Of a DNA stretch of 15,491 nt, positions 15,282-15,491 are shown piece by piece (positions within the stretch are counted from its first letter, which is position 1; the number at the start of each line of letters is the position of its first letter). The translations under genes and the position numbers were made by a program. The DNA is taken from contig CAZQBY010000003.1 in the NCBI GenBank assembly GCA_964592405.1, positions 92,836 through 108,326 of the forward strand, given 5' to 3'. The notes under the pieces were generated by a model, which saw nothing but the letters and a program-made list of their open reading frames with translations, was not told where the DNA came from and did not search any database. Origin of the DNA: CAZQBY01 sp964592405 [NCBI: uncultured archaeon] (GTDB lineage: Archaea; Altiarchaeota; Altiarchaeia; JAFGQM01).

Positions 15282-15359
15282 GGTTCCGGGGCTGGAGGCC
15301 CAGAACGGTTTGCCCGAGTAGGGTAGTCAGCGACCTTTTCTCCAAGAAAAGGTCGATCA
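15282..15359. repeat. Terminal tandem repeat, copy 1 (hairpin-rich)
   Basis: First copy of a unit repeated with a 132-base period. Positions 15305-15359 are identical to 15437-15491 over all 55 bases; the 23 bases before them are similar but changed by transitions. Three hairpins can be drawn: CTGG-AGGC-CCAG (15292-15303); TGCCC-GAGTA-GGGTA (15311-15325); and a perfect 11-base stem CGACCTTTTCT with loop CCA (15331-15355). No protein-coding frame is evident. It may be a structured RNA, a protein-binding DNA repeat, or part of an element that continues beyond the window. Confidence 0.85.
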
Positions 15360-15366
15360 AAAGAGG

Positions 15367-15401
15367 TTTTGGCGCGGATGCCAGACTTATATGCGCCAAA
15401 A
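15367..15401. repeat. Inverted repeat in the spacer between terminal repeat copies
   Basis: TTTTGGCGC (15367-15375) and GCGCCAAAA (15393-15401) form a perfect 9-base stem around a 17-base loop that contains CTTATAT. It lies between the two conserved cores. Whether it recurs in every unit cannot be seen, because only one full spacer is in the window and the region before copy 1 lacks it. Confidence 0.75.
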
Positions 15402-15412
15402 ATCAAAACAAG

Positions 15413-15491
15413 GGTTCTCGAAACTGAAGACTCAGGACGGTTTGCCCGAGTAGGGTAGTCAGCGACCTTTTCTCCAAGAAAAGGTCGATCA
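15413..15491. repeat. Terminal tandem repeat, copy 2, cut by the window end
   Basis: Second copy of the unit. Its first stem reads CTGA-AGAC-TCAG (15424-15435) against CTGG-AGGC-CCAG in copy 1: the closing pair changes from G-C to A-T on both sides, so pairing is kept. The 55-base core from 15437 is identical to copy 1, with the 11-base-stem hairpin at 15463-15487. The copy ends exactly with the window, so its true end and the number of further copies are unknown. Confidence 0.85.

Noticed and set aside
15311-15359. A tRNA-Trp-like anticodon arm in the terminal repeat (loop CUCCAAG with CCA in the anticodon place).
   Set aside because: The stem is 11 bases long with a 3-base loop when fully paired, and no matching D-arm, T-arm or acceptor stem can be drawn around it. 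A tRNA search would settle it.
15282-15491. A CRISPR array.
   Set aside because: The repeated core is 55 bases, the period is 132 and only two copies are visible, with related flanks rather than unique spacers. No cas gene is present.

Overview
The window reads as a piece of an archaeal chromosome of moderate G+C. The evidence is gene content: an archaeal-type HMG-CoA synthase next to an archaeal thiolase, elongation factor 1-beta preceded by a tiny four-CxxC zinc-ribbon protein, a PIN-ATPase-KH protein of the archaeal PINA type, AT-rich TATA-like boxes about 26 bases before short or absent leaders, and frequent ATA and AGG codons. The giant surface protein (parallel beta-helix, GLUG and sequon-rich Ig-like repeats) is of a kind I associate with uncultured archaea such as DPANN or Altiarchaeota-like groups. 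The lineage cannot be fixed from this window.

Layout. (1) 101-6145 (+) is one gene for a secreted, C-terminally membrane-anchored protein of about 2014 residues. It has a beta-helix domain, about 12 Ig-like repeats of roughly 87-94 residues, and a GLUG domain inserted inside one of the repeats. (2) A small helical protein (6218-6616, -) is divergent from a three-gene operon: MoxR-family AAA ATPase, DUF58 protein and BatA-like membrane vWA protein (6845-9676, +). (3) Convergent to that operon is a mevalonate-pathway pair, HMG-CoA synthase then thiolase (11935 down to 9738, -); the DUF35 partner usually found with them is absent here. (4) An AbrB-like protein and an unrecognised 200-residue protein overlap by ATGA and are followed by the PINA-like ATPase (12165-14821, +). 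(5) A zinc-ribbon protein and aEF-1beta form a nearly leaderless minus-strand operon (15239 down to 14831). (6) The last 210 bases are a tandem repeat with a 132-base period. Its 55-base core is perfectly conserved and can fold into hairpins; it runs off the window end.

How the parts may work together. The MoxR/DUF58/vWA set is a cytosol-to-envelope ATPase system of poorly known target. The convergent neighbour on its far side is a giant envelope protein, so a link to envelope protein maturation is possible but only inferred. The two mevalonate genes make HMG-CoA for archaeal lipid synthesis. The AbrB pair looks like a self-regulated two-gene module with a perfect inverted repeat at the expected transcription start. 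The best candidates for something undescribed are the terminal hairpin repeat, the AbrB-linked unknown protein, and the stand-alone small helical protein divergent from moxR. A minor theme is short perfect tandem duplications (7, 11, 14 and 15 bases) in three of the intergenic regions.
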